Positions 35,158 through 46,478 of a stretch of DNA of 64,000 nt are shown piece after piece. Made by a program: the position numbers and the translations under genes. Numbering within the stretch: the stretch's first letter is position 1; each line of letters starts with the position of its first letter. Under the pieces are notes generated by a model, which worked only from the letters and a program-made list of their open reading frames with translations, ran no database searches and was not told the DNA's origin. Source of the stretch: Diplocarpon mali. Lineage: Eukaryota > Ascomycota > Leotiomycetes > Helotiales > Drepanopezizaceae. The stretch covers positions 21,022 to 85,021 of the forward strand of contig JAENRP010000091.1 of NCBI GenBank assembly GCA_024741835.1. Reading direction: 5' to 3'.

Positions 35158-36084
35158 ATGTATTCCACACTGAGCACACTGACCTGCCCGATCCACACTC
35201 TATTTCGAGAGGCCGATTGCATGATCTGCCACCAAGATCTCAGCTCCTCAACCTACCCAGATTTCACCGCCACGATGGCCGGTCCATACCAGCAGGTACC
35301 ACAGATGAGCTTCCAAGCACCAGCTGCGACGATGATCGGCCCGGAGCCACGCAGAACCACTCCTCAGGTCAGCATCATCACGAACATCTGGTGCGGGCCG
35401 CTGAAAAGTGAGCATGATCACTATCCAGAGCGCCTCGCTCTCTCGCCAGAAGACAGAGTGCAGATGTTCGTGGGAAAGTACTCCTGCGACGATCTCGCCC
35501 TCTCGCCAGTGCGAGCAGAGGAGGGCTCTGAGAATGACGGCGCGTTCAGAATCCGCCGTAGACAGAGAGCCAGCAAGAAGCAGGACCCGATTCGGGTGAC
35601 GCGAGGCAGCAGGGTCAGCAAAAGTACCAGGGTGGCAGACCTGAACCCATTGGAACTGCCCCTTCCACCAAAGAGACTTTACAAATTCAGAGATGGTCGG
35701 CCCACCAAGCGGAGCAGGGAGGCTCTTGATAAGATTCGTCTGCAACGATGGAAAGCCCGCACTTCAATCCAGCAGAACGAATCAACGATAAATGCAAGCG
35801 CATTCACTTCACCGCATACTTTAACAGAGAAAACTGTGAGGGCATCCAAACAAGAGAAAGCCACCAAGCTCAAGGAGAGAGCCCTAAGACGCAGCCAGAG
35901 AGCGCGTCGAGGGCCATCTCCACAGTGCGAGTCTGGCTCCGAGAGCGAAGAGCCGGCGAGTCGTGCCAGTCCCAGGGCCCTGGAGAAAAACAAAGAGCCT
36001 CAAAGCGCCATGTGCGGGTACAGCAACGTCTTCTTGCATGGAAGAGCTGTGACTCGATCAAAAGCTCAAAGGAAGGCTGCGTAA
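35158..36084 (+). CDS. Orphan basic protein, probable nuclear
   Basis: A single exon of 308 residues beginning MYSTLSTLTCPIHTL; the frame is open further upstream only through a GTG. It is strongly basic (IRRRQRASKKQDPIRVTRG, KLKERALRRSQRARRG), with several NLS-like clusters and an SR/RS-like C-terminal part. Two similar acidic-aromatic units, RLALSPEDR and DLALSPVRA, contain SP sites. CPIHTLFREADCMICHQDL near the start has C..H and C..CH spacing that might bind zinc, but no complete finger. I do not recognise a family. Real expression is made more likely by the TATA box and the length of the frame. Confidence 0.55.
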   Translation: MYSTLSTLTCPIHTLFREADCMICHQDLSSSTYPDFTATMAGPYQQVPQMSFQAPAATMIGPEPRRTTPQVSIITNIWCGPLKSEHDHYPERLALSPEDRVQMFVGKYSCDDLALSPVRAEEGSENDGAFRIRRRQRASKKQDPIRVTRGSRVSKSTRVADLNPLELPLPPKRLYKFRDGRPTKRSREALDKIRLQRWKARTSIQQNESTINASAFTSPHTLTEKTVRASKQEKATKLKERALRRSQRARRGPSPQCESGSESEEPASRASPRALEKNKEPQSAMCGYSNVFLHGRAVTRSKAQRKAA

Positions 36085-36456
36085 GCCCCAGCCCGAAAAC
36101 GGATACGGTCATCTTTCTACTCACAATGGAGTGGATTGGCGACGACTGGTTGAGACTGCAGTATCAGGCGTCCGATGGAATTAATAAATCATGTCCCAAA
36201 AATTATGCTCCATGCAAATGTGAATGAAAATGTGGCTCGTAAATGCTGCGACAGAACTCGGAAGTCATCACTCAGTGTCTCCGTGGCTCAGCGCGCGAAT
36301 GATCCCCTGACCTTCTGGACGTACTGATTGTGGCAGAAATTCTCTTGCAACAGCACTATTCGCAGCCTTCTGATTTTACCGAGCTGTGACTAAAGTCCTT
36401 GATGGAAGGTAAAGGTCGGATTTACGCAAGAGGCCAGCATCCAGCCATATGTCGGC

Positions 36457-38309
36457 TCATCCTTTTCGGGTTCTCAACTCTCGGTAAACGCCAACAACTA
36501 TGCCAATAAACAGTAGCACGCCGTTAAATGCAGCCATCATGTAGAAAGGCGCACCTGTGGACAAACTGTCAAACAGATATCCTCCAAGCTTAGTGAGAAG
36601 CAGGATGGCGGCTCCGCCTGATAGTGAATAGACCCCGGCAATGGAACCTTTGAGATGACTCCTAGATCTGGACTCTATGTTTCGATTCACTGACCTAACT
36701 AGCGGTACTGTCTCCGACGAGTTGTTTCGGTTTGGAGTAGCCGGATTTTGGGCATCGTGCAGTTGGCCGGAGAGATTGTAGCCCCCTTCATCTCCAAGGA
36801 CCCCGCGGCCAAGTAGACCAAGACTGCACACAATAGCTCCGATCTGGCTAATACCAATCAAGGAGACAATTAAGAATACCATCGGGCTTCCGCCTCGGCC
36901 CTTGATATCGGTGGGCTCGGGGCTCTCCAAGTTCGCAAAAGCTGTGTAACCCGCAATACCGAGGACGCTTGCACTCAATAGCGGAATATTGAAGCGGCGA
37001 TATCTGTCAGACAGGTAACCGAACAGCGGAGCACAAAGAAGTGCAATAAGTTGCGACACCCCTGTCAACTCGGCAGCCAAAACATATGCTGCCCTGCATT
37101 CCTTCTTGAGCTCCGGTGACGGGTCTTTTGGAGAACCCTGGCAAAATCCATTGCGGATGAAATAGGCGTTGACGTACAGAGGGATGAAGAGGGAGATGCC
37201 CACTGAAGATGCACGCGCTACAAAGCCCCCAAGGTAACCCAGACCTATCTGAGCGTCCTCGAAGCCTAATGCGGTAGAGTCCAGCAGGAGTCTCCAATAT
37301 GAGAGGAACGGAACTCTCGTCGCTCTGTGGTTCTCATCGGAAGCCAATGGCTGGTACACAGAGGAGGGCGCCCTCCCAAGTAACAAACCCCAGCCTTTCC
37401 CTTCTTCCCCGTGTAGCCCACGCAGTCCAAAGAAACATAGGCAAGATACTAGGAGTGAGATACCACCCACAACGTAAAAACTATCCGCGACTGCCTGGCC
37501 TTGGGTGATGCCTTCTTTGTGAGAGAACAGAGACGGCAGTGGCAGGAACACGGTCAGTGAAACCAAAGCACCGCATCCCGTGAATACCCCTACTAACCCA
37601 GCCAGTCGTGGAGGGCTTGATGAAGTATTCTTATTTGGCCCCTCAGTCTCGTTGGCGGGTACAGGTCTCAGTCTATTGTGGTATGTCGCAGGTGTAATCG
37701 TGGCTTCAGAATTGAGAGATGCCGAAATACTACTTCGTACGTTGGGTCGATCCGTGGGACTGGCTATATTGTTCTCATTTGCATATTTGTGATCCTGATT
37801 ACCTCCAGTCATGGACGGCAATATCGCGGTGACCATCGTAGCTCTGCAATTGTCAGTGTCAGGATCGCATCCGAAGGATTGTCTACGTACGTAGCTGCTC
37901 CGCCCATACTGAACAGTACTCTTGCCAGGAGAAGCTGAGGATATACATTTCGAGCTTGGACGAATGTGAAGAGAGCCAGCCCGACAATTGCGTATCCCGC
38001 CACGCAGACTATCCGTACGCCGAGTCGATCCGACAAGATCCCCCACAACGGGCATGCGAATAGCGCAACCAGCTCATCCACAAATCCCAATGTGCCAACC
38101 AGATCACCGACGCCATCTTTGACCCCTATCAGATCCGTAATGACGAAAGAGACGCTGCTGTTGAGGAAGACGAGGAAGGATATCGAGAACAAACAGACGC
38201 AGAGCAGATACGCGGCTGCTTGTGTCGCCGTCGTAGAGCTTGCAAAGGGAAGGTATCTGGATAGAGAGAACATCTCTAGTTCGTCATAAGATAAGCTGGC
38301 CCGTTTCAA
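36457..38309 (-). CDS. Major facilitator superfamily transporter
   Basis: Exons 38309-37891 and 37843-36457 give 601 residues. Hydrophobic segments alternate with loops through the length, consistent with 12 transmembrane helices. The MFS signature after helix 2 is seen as LWGILSDRLGVR, with a second copy FGYLSDRYRR between helices 8 and 9. Splicing gives SMGGAATATMVTAILPSMT, a conserved helix-4/5 stretch. The family of fungal MFS proteins with this GGFVARASSVGISLFIPLYV block has no assigned substrate that I know. A long hydrophilic central loop follows helix 5, and another sits before the last helices. Location is probably the plasma membrane or vacuole. Confidence 0.9.
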
Positions 38310-39051
38310 ACAATTGAAGCTTTAATTCATGATTGTCGTGATGTTGACCTGGGAAGATGGCGATGCTGACGTACATATTAGGCTAGGGGCGAAGCTAAAG
38401 AAGCATGCTGTCAGACAGGTGCCTTGACCCATATCAGCACTACTGTAGCGCTAACCTTATTTAAGTCTATGGGGATGACATGGCAACAGGAATCATGAAA
38501 TTAGTATTAACAAAATCGATAGAATCAGATGCCGTTATGACAGGCTGGTATCAGATGGAAGATTGGGAATTTGCTCTTAGTTGTAGCACCACAGCTTGCA
38601 CAGGGCCCTCCATCCGAGACTATTACAGTGTCGTCCAGACAAAGACGTATGTTATTTTAAAACAATGTGACTGACAAAAACCAAAAGAAGATACAAGATC
38701 CTCGCTGCTCGAAAAAACCCCCTTTTCAGTAGCGGGCGAATTACCACAGTAGCAAAACAAGCATATCAGATAAATTTCAACTGTCCTTTATTATTCTCAA
38801 AATTATCTAGAGGTCGGGCGCCTAGTATGTACAGAAGAATTCAGTGATACCACGGGCTCTATCTTCCAACTGACCCATTAGTCCCTCACACCAACCCGGG
38901 TGCCCGATTATATTGGCTCAAAAAAATTACATGGGCATCTATTTCCTTTTTCTCAATAACTCAGGCCGGTGTCTACCATGCAACACTTAGAGTACGATAT
39001 GCCCATACGATCCTTAACCCATGTATGGTACGTGCAAGAACATGAGGGTTA
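38310..39051. other. Intergenic region, AT-rich
   Basis: These 742 bp lie upstream of the MFS gene and downstream of the wall-protein gene. No gene is supportable. Confidence 0.5.
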
Positions 39052-40332
39052 CTACGCGAGGGCGAGCATGGCCATTACACCAGCGATAGCCAGCGCAAAG
39101 GGGCCATTTATCAGTTGAGCAGCAGCGTTACTTGCATCTTGAGCCGGAGCGGATGAGCTCGGTGGAGCAGCTGGGGCAACAGTTGTGGAGGATGTCTGGA
39201 TGGCAGTGCCTGATGCCAAGCCCGAGATGGTCGTGGAGACGAAACCAGAAAGCGTAGCAGTCACTTCCGAAGGGTTCGTGATGACTTCTGTTACTGGAAC
39301 AGAGGTTTCAAGGGTGATTGGCAGGTAGATGGTGGCTTTTGTCGTAGGCGGTTCCAGCGTCTTCGTGATCGTGTACGAAGAAGTCAAAAGTACCGTGTTG
39401 GTCTCTGTGACAGCTGGAAGTTGAGTTAGCAAAGGCTTGATAGCCCAATTCTGATGTTAGACTTACGAACGACAATGGTCGAGCCAGCTGAGACGGTGGT
39501 ATAGAAAGTCTCGTGTTTATAGAGAGTGGTATAGACGTCTTCGGTGGCATAGCAAGTTGTTAACAGGGTGGTAGTCTCGTATAGCGTGGTTGGGCTACAC
39601 TTGGTCAGATCCTCCACCTAAAGCGGCAAGGAGGAATTCTTACATCTTCTCGACGATTAAGCTGGTGGATGTGTAGATGACCTCAACCGGCTTGCCTGAG
39701 ATGGTCTTGGTTTGCGTAAGTGGGCAAATGGAGGTTGAGGTCTGGTAAACGTATGTCTCGATGTACTTTGTGGTTGGAGCAAGAGTTGTAGTTGCCTCTA
39801 CTCTCGTGGGGACAATAGTGTAGATGAGCGAGGTGGATGTCCACGTTTGCGTAACCTGCAAAGAAGAAAAGTCAATCCCGGTCAATAAAGATAGACCTGG
39901 GGGCCACAGAGCTTTGTGGATCATGCTCTCGGATATGCTCAACGGATTTATGACTTACAGTCTCGCCTGCGATTGTCTTTGTCTCTGTAACCGGGCACAG
40001 ACTGGTGATGATGCTAGTTTCTCCGACTCCGACCGCGATGGTTGTATCGGGCAGCTCCACAGTCTCAATGATGGTAGTAGCAACATCTGGAGGGTATCGT
40101 TAGTACTTACTCTGACCTAAACGAGGGATCCGGGATTCTGCTCACGGTCAATGACAGTCGAGGTTGTGGTGTAAGTTTTCGTGTACGTCTTTCCACCCTC
40201 AGTAGTAGTTGTCGTTACGGGACAAATAGTCGTGTAGGTAACATAGACTTGGGTGGTTGTGTATGCTTCCTTTCCCCAAGCGAAAACCGAGGTGGCCAAG
40301 GCCAAGAGAGGGAAAACGGACGAGGGCTTCAT
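39052..40332 (-). CDS. GPI-anchored cell-wall protein with CP-T repeats
   Basis: Exons 40332-40146, 40086-39959, 39855-39649, about 39617-39467 and 39413-39052. A signal peptide (MKPSSVFPLLALATSVFAWG) and a C-terminal hydrophobic tail after DASNAAAQLING (ALAIAGVMAMLALA) mark a GPI-anchored surface protein. The interior is very rich in Thr/Ser/Val. A cysteine-containing unit recurs: TTICPVTTTTTEGGK, TSLCPVTETKTIAGE and TSICPLTQTKTISGK; each of the first three exons carries one copy. The fourth exon carries a shorter Cys pair (CSPTTLYE, TTCYATEDV). The junction of exons 3 and 4 is unresolved: the good donor GTAAGA at 39647 gives the wrong phase for every nearby acceptor. Either a weak donor (GTCGAG) is used or a base is missing. 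Likely heavily O-glycosylated and wall-bound; role unknown. Confidence 0.75.
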
Positions 40333-42398
40333 GTTGATGATCTTGAGCTGAGCCGAGACTGGTAGGACAGCGAGTGATGCTTGGATGAGGGTAAACGAAC
40401 GTTCTCGCGCCGAGTAACGAAGGTGTTAAATAACCTTAGCAGAGGAGCTCCTTGGCTCTGAGGAGGTTGGGATGTCTGTTTCTTAAAAGGCTGGTTTGGA
40501 TTGCGAAAAGGAAGCAGCCGCTACACAGACGACGCAGGCAAGCCATGCTTCTTAAGAAACATAGATGGCCGGGTCCGATCGGCCAACATCGTGTCGTTCA
40601 AGGCTGGGAATGAATGCAGGTGAAAGTGTTGCTCGATGGCTGGTTGATCTGGCAATCAATCATACGCCTGAGCTGGCGGTGGGACGCACCAAATAGATCT
40701 CGATTGGCGTTGGGGCTTTCGGCAGGACACGCCTCTCCCCCTGCCATGGCCACGCCCTACCGACGGATGGCAACGAAGCACCTTGCGAGCAGTGTGCTCC
40801 TGGGTCCGGTCGACTAGGATCGATCTGAGATCTCCCGCATCTTGCTGTTTCAACAACTGCAGGAAGGCGACCAGAGAATGGAATCAAAAGTAATTTCTCC
40901 GTCGATTATTCAGGGTAAGCTTCGTCGAGGATAATAGTCCGGCTTGGCTTCACGACTCTGGGGATCCCCCTCTCCCCGCACCAGTACGGAGCTGCACGCC
41001 CGCCAGGATTGAAAAACAAGTTCGAGAGCTTGAGCAGGGGAAGTCCAACGGCCGCGAACGTTGGAATTGCTTCTACCGATGCAGGAATAGCATCTCTGTG
41101 CTGCCTCTCGCTGTGCCGTTGGCCCGCTGAGACCCGGATATCACTCCAGGAGAAAGCCCGTCGGCGCTCGCACGAGAGACACTCTCACCAGCCACTCGGC
41201 GATGTTCCCCGGGGTTTTCTGTCGGCTATCGGGCAGTGGATTCAAGTATATCCCAAGCCCCTGCCTGAGACTTCCAGCCATGCCAGACCTACGTGGTCCG
41301 ATCTGGGGCAGGAGGTTTCGCAAAAGGCTGTTTGTTCATCTCACGATACTTGCTGGTGATGGCGGATCTGCGTTGGCCGAAATGCTTTGTGCGGCATGAG
41401 AACTGACAGCCTCTTCCAGCCCGCCGTGTATGATTCTCGGCAGGGCAATGCGAGATGCATCGCGCCGAGCTTCCCCAGGTCGGGTCTGTACCTCGCGTCC
41501 TCAGCGATTCCTCACCAAGCCTTCAAAGATGGGGCTATATCGGTGCTGCGTCTCGAGAGAGAGCAAGAGTACGGAACAGTAAAGACCCAATTCATATATG
41601 CGGTGACTGCTCACGGCATGAGAGAAGGGATCAAATCTCCTGACCTGTCGACCCTACGAGTATCGGGATGCCTCACCGCCCAGATCCTCGCTTCCACCGA
41701 GTTGGCCCTCCAACCAAACTCACCGACACCGACAACAGAGACATTGATTGAGCGTCGAAATGAAAACGAGAACAGGAACATGCGCCCCGCTGTGTACGCC
41801 ACGGCGCCACGGCAACCCTCAGGGGGTCCAATACTCGCTTAGCAGGTCCCGAGGCGACAGTGATCTCACGCGCTCCCACTCCCTCTCTCCCTCTCTCCGC
41901 ATCGGCAACGGAAGATGGGGCAACGAGCTTGTTCTGAACGGGGCTCGGAGCTCTGCATTGAAAGGAAACTTTCCGAATAGCTGCACGTCGGCAAGCGGCA
42001 GGCGGCAGGGGGTCACTCGAACTCGAAAATCTGTAGTCGGGAAAATTGACCTGCAGACGCGTGACGACCTTCTCGCTGTATTTTGCACATGGTATCCGTT
42101 TCGAAGACCAGATAATGGGTGATGCTTGCTGGCTCATCCTTACAGTCTAAATGGATTACATCTGATATGAGGAAGGCAGTTATCGCCTTAGCACTCGATA
42201 GGCTTACGACCCGGAATTTTTGCTCCCCATGGATTGCGTAACGATGTTGTGCTATCGTCGGATGAGAGCACTTGTGTACAGTATCTGCAAAGTGGGAACC
42301 CGTACCGAGCACTGTAACACCTCGGGCGTTGCCTCGAAACTACCAGCGAGCCACAATAATGCATACCTAACATGCCGCACCTCCAGCCTCGTTCCCGA
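40333..42398. other. Intergenic region, no gene seen
   Basis: Two kilobases between the wall-protein start and the DML1 stop. Several plus-strand open frames at 41000-41850 show no family signature or splice logic. The left end should hold the wall-protein promoter. Confidence 0.5.
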
Positions 42399-44261
42399 TC
42401 AATCCTCATCAGAGTCCGAGCCGCTATCCCAGCCTTCCTCGTACGCTTCGGCTATCTGACCCAGGGAGTTGCTGAGCGCTTCACGCTCTTCGACGCCAAC
42501 AGCTCTGCTGATAATGTGTTGCAGGTTCTTGATCCGCAGAGCAACTGTCGTGTCAGTCGAGAGGGATGTGCTCACTCCCAGCGAAGATGTTGGACTGGCA
42601 TTGGCGTAGATGTGGGGAAAGCTGTCAAGCAAGGGGAACGACAGGGATATTCTTGTCCTGTAGGTCTCTTTAGTAAGCAATAGGGCTCTTCAATACAGTA
42701 CGAAAGAGGAGTGGGCTGGGCTGGTTCTCGGAATAATATTCGCATCGGTAGAGATGGGTGTACTAACTTTTGGATGATCGGGAGGCCTGCCGCTCGGCGT
42801 CGTGCTCGCTCATGGCCAGCTTCCTGCTCAGTATCCTCAACTTCACCGTCCTTCTGGTCATCGGCTCTGTAGGTCTCAGCCTGGCCAAATACATGAGGCT
42901 CCTTGACGCTCCGGCGCGCTCGACTTTGTTCACCCGCCTCAACAAGGAAGAAGTCCATGTCAAAAACCTTCAAGCCCCTGTCCCCTTGAGACGTAGATTC
43001 CACTTCAAGTCGCCTCTCCTGGGATGATAGTCTCGGGTCTCTACTCTGCAGGCTAATTTCCAGCCTTGCTGATCTATGATCCCCATTAGAGACAAAATTT
43101 TGATCAATGCTCATCCGAAGCTTAGCAATACTTTGGTTGCCGTTGACGTTGAGCACATTGGCCAGTTGATCTAACGACGCCCGGCTCCCATTCTGCAATC
43201 TTAGCCTTGACGGCAAGGTCATCGTTTCAAAAGCTGTAGAGAGCAGACCACTAACATGCCATCGAGATTGAGCATCGACCGTGACGTAGCTAGGAAGCAC
43301 CGTAGCTGCCAGCGTCATAGGAACGAAAAGAGAAGCCTGTGGTACAATCTCAGATATAGACTTAGCCATATTCGACAGTCTGAGATATCTCTTCTCCTAC
43401 AAGACGTCAGTAATGCTTTCACGTAAGGTGGGGCCGGCCAACTATCCTACCCGCGGTATCGAGCTGAGACCATCTTCCAATCCCCAGAAATGGACCGTGG
43501 TCTTTCCATATTCGTCCCGAACCCGATCCATATACCTTGCGGCGAACCCACCCCATGCATCGTCAACGCCAGCGATCATCTGGATGCCTTGCATGTGATC
43601 TGCTTCTTCGGCGAAAGACCTCAGATCGCGGTCTAACAGATCATGTTCTTTATCAAGAGAGTTGAATAGTTCTTCCCCGACACTCCAGCTCTCGAATGGC
43701 ATCAGTGCCGAGCCTAACTCGTACTCACCGAGCTGGACGATGGATTTCGGATGGTAGTAAACTCGGTTGAAATCAGACCAGTATCTCACAGACTCCGTGG
43801 TAAGTGGAGGAGGCTCAACGCCATTGTCGAGGCTTTGCTGGTAAGCACTTTGCTCGATAGCAGTCTGTCGCTGAACGATCGTTGAGCCGTCCCTAGAAAA
43901 AATCAGTTACTGGCAATATATGAACTGTGAAGAGAAGTCACCACAGCCCCTGCGGAGCAACGGGTTCCTCAATCTCATATAAAGCGTTGATCTTCCTTAA
44001 CGATCCGAATCCACCTTTGAGATCATAGATCAGGGTCCGCGGAGTGAAAGTTTCGGATCCATCGGCACCCAGACCAGCTCGGAAATGGATATCGTGGTCT
44101 ACCAAGGACTCTTCATCGTTCGAGTACGTGAAGTACGATTCCTGGAATGTATCAATCGCAGATTCGAGAGCGGGTAGACGACGCCTTACTTGGGTGTTCC
44201 AGAAATGGGTAGCGAGGTAATTACTCCTCTGCCCAAGCTGCAGAGTTATAATCTCGTGCAT
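42399..44261 (-). CDS. DML1: DML1/Misato-family tubulin-like protein
   Basis: Exons 44261-44190, 44141-43942, 43892-43451, 43396-42768 and 42657-42399 give 533 residues, normal for fungal DML1. The N-terminus, [20 protein letters not shown] with [11 protein letters not shown], is diagnostic. A later block reads [18 protein letters not shown], and the middle has [20 protein letters not shown]. The family combines tubulin-like and FtsZ-like segments and is needed for mitochondrial DNA inheritance and morphology in yeast. The last intron was fixed by phase, a TACTAA branch site and a TACAG acceptor, giving [20 protein letters not shown]. The acidic C-terminus ([11 protein letters not shown]) matches family members. 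An interesting coincidence is that CLU1, also a mitochondrial distribution gene, lies 12 kb away. Confidence 0.94.
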
Positions 44262-44850
44262 AGCTGGAAAGCCGCTTCTTAAATATGAAGAGTCTAATTT
44301 CGAAGTTGGAATTCGAATAGCTCACCTTTCGATATCAAGCGCCGGTGAGATTCGTAGGTACGCGCTACCTCCCATTCATGAGCTAAGCCTTTTCTTTGCA
44401 CGACGCCGCAAATGGAGCACCCATGTAGCGTTTATTCCAGATTCCTTGTCAAATTACCTTGCATGGCAAGAAAAGAAGCTTGTCTCGATGTCAACCCAAA
44501 TCCAGTCTAGGTCACGTGATGATGGTCATTTTTGAGGTTCAATCGGGTTCCGCCAATATCCCCAAATATATCGATTCATCACTACCACTACTCACAAGTA
44601 GCGTACCCCGAAGTTAAGTCTCCGCTCACGAATGTTTCTCCTTGCGATGGAAACTCCATAGTATCAAATTTTAGTCTGTCATTATTTGAAATCTGGTTGC
44701 TCTCATCCGTACCCCGCACATTTCACTGACAGCCAGCTTACCCCTCCTCCTTCCCAAGCCCTCTTCCACGTCCGAAATATGTTCAAGGAGAGGTAATTGC
44801 CATCCAGATAGGAGCAGGAATTTCTCCTATCCAGAAAACAAGCAGCATAA
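44262..44850. promoter_or_regulatory. Divergent spacer, DML1 / AhpC-like gene
   Basis: This 589-bp spacer lies upstream of DML1 (-) and of the broken AhpC-like gene (+). No gene or clear motif is visible. An ATG at 44779 followed by GTAATT could be an alternative first exon of the AhpC-like gene. Confidence 0.4.
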
Positions 44851-45506
44851 ATGACATTCCAGCAAGAACTCACCTCCTGACAGCCCCGCAAGCCCTCACC
44901 ACGTCTCCCATCCCCAAATTCGGCAGCCTGTCGCCCCCAAGCCAGAAACTCCCTTTCCCGCCTTCGGATGGGAAATTCGCTTTCGTAACCTTCCTCCGAC
45001 ACTGCGGCTGTCCCTGTACGTCTCCTCCATACCCATTTCCAATTCTTGTCTTGCCCCCACTAACCCCCAACAGTCGCAGAAAAGACCTTTCTCTCCCTGC
45101 GAGACCACGCCTCGAGGCATCAAAACACAACACATATCGCCAGATCGCACTTCTCGCCCGCCGCCACGCAGACATGGCTTGCCTCTGTCGGCAGGCTCGG
45201 GAGCGTACAGGTCCTCGTCGACGACGCGCGGGAGATATACGCGCAGTGGGGTCTCGGGGTGTCGAGTAAGTGGCATGTGCTGAATCCCTGGAGTTTGTGG
45301 GGGTTTATGCGCTGGGGAAGAGGGAGGGGATCTGAAATAGGCCGACAGAGAGCGAGTCGAGATGGCAGACCGCGAATAGTTTCGCCGTGGATGGGGACGG
45401 TGTGGTTAGGTGGGTTAGGGTGATGGAGGAGGCGGATGAGGTGCCCGATTTTGAGGACAGGGGCAAAGTGCTTGGAGAGGAGGCTTCATGGGAAGGGATT
45501 TTATGA
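44851..45506 (+). pseudogene. Broken thioredoxin-fold AhpC/TSA-like gene
   Basis: The gene reads MTFQQELTS from 44851, then shifts one frame at about 44879 into TAPQALTTSPIPKFGS and KFAFVTFLRHCGCP. A good intron (45016-45073) joins to FAEKTFLSLRDHASRH, then GSVQVLVDDAREIYAQWGLG and VSSKWHVLNPWSLWGF. At about 45315 the frame shifts again into KREGI, followed by TGA at 45333-45335 where the family has Trp, and then NRPTESESRWQTANSFAVDG to the stop at 45504. The VTFLRHCGCPF motif belongs to fungal peroxiredoxin-like AhpC/TSA proteins (thioredoxin fold). Alternatively, a 45-nt stretch (45296-45340, GTGGGG...ATAG) may now be removed as an intron, which would rejoin the frame past the second break. 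Both shifts could be a single missing G, so base-calling error is a live alternative, but it does not explain the TGA. Confidence 0.7.
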
Positions 45507-46478
45507 GATGGATGGTCAGGGCGTTTCGGGGAGGGGAGAGGTTGGTACCTGGATTACTTTGGCTTGGAGCTGACGTCGATTGGTAGGTTGATAGTGTATT
45601 CTATGCAAATGCTTATTATTATTGCGAAAATAGGACGCCTGCCGGGAAACGTGTAACGAAGCTACGGATTGTGCAATTGGACTTACGCAGGTTTCCTCAA
45701 AACCTACAAGAAATCTCGTCAAGATACTCGCCAAAATCGACATGCCACGTAATAATTTGTGAGATCGAGCGGTATAGCCTGCCCGTATATCTGCCTAAAG
45801 CGCTATACTGTCCACGAACTACGTCCCGTGGCGGGTGGATTTGCCAGTATACCTCAAGTTGTAGCGAGGCGTTCAATAGGCTTGAAGATGTCGCAGGCTG
45901 GGTGTTTGTAACGCATCTGTAGTCTGTATTCTGTCCGTACGAGTTCGGAATAGATGCACGCACTTCATTAGGGCATTGAAGTCGGAGGCGACATGTCGAC
46001 TCTATTATGGCGTGGATGTTCTTCTACCATGCTGACCAGGCATGTCAGTTGACAGATGCGAGGGATGTGGAGTTCCAGGACGAGTCTTTCGGGCAGGATT
46101 GATTCTCACAGTAGAGGGGTGATTGATTTATAAGTGCTAGCTGAGCCATGCATGTATGTAAACAAAAAACAAATTCAGACTGCGGACTGCACCGCGTACA
46201 CTTTAGTTGGCACTATGTGTTTGGGCATATGTACTTGGAAGGTACATAAGATAGGCGTCAGAGAGTAACTAGGATTCCCGCAATGGTGCGTATTTGAAAG
46301 TGTAGAAAGCGCTCGATGACGGACAGTATTGATTGAAGTGTACTTTTTGCACACGAAATTGTCTGCACCTGTCACAGATCAAGCGGGCTACAAATAGCAG
46401 AAAGCAATGAGGTGTCTTAGATACAAACGGAAACCCTGTTATGTATATATATATATATATGCGGCAAGCTTCATCACC
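45507..46478. other. Intergenic region between two broken genes
   Basis: These 972 bp lie between the 3' ends of the AhpC-like gene and the aminotransferase gene. It contains a TA dinucleotide repeat at its right end. No gene seen. Confidence 0.5.
46443..46460. repeat. (TA)n dinucleotide repeat
   Basis: A run of nine TA units lies 20-40 bp downstream of the aminotransferase stop codon. Simple repeat, likely variable. Confidence 0.85.

Noticed and set aside
42658..42767. Alternative DML1 last-intron choice with donor GTACAC and acceptor GAG
   Set aside because: It keeps the frame, but the GTTAGT donor, TACTAA branch site and TACAG acceptor fit better.
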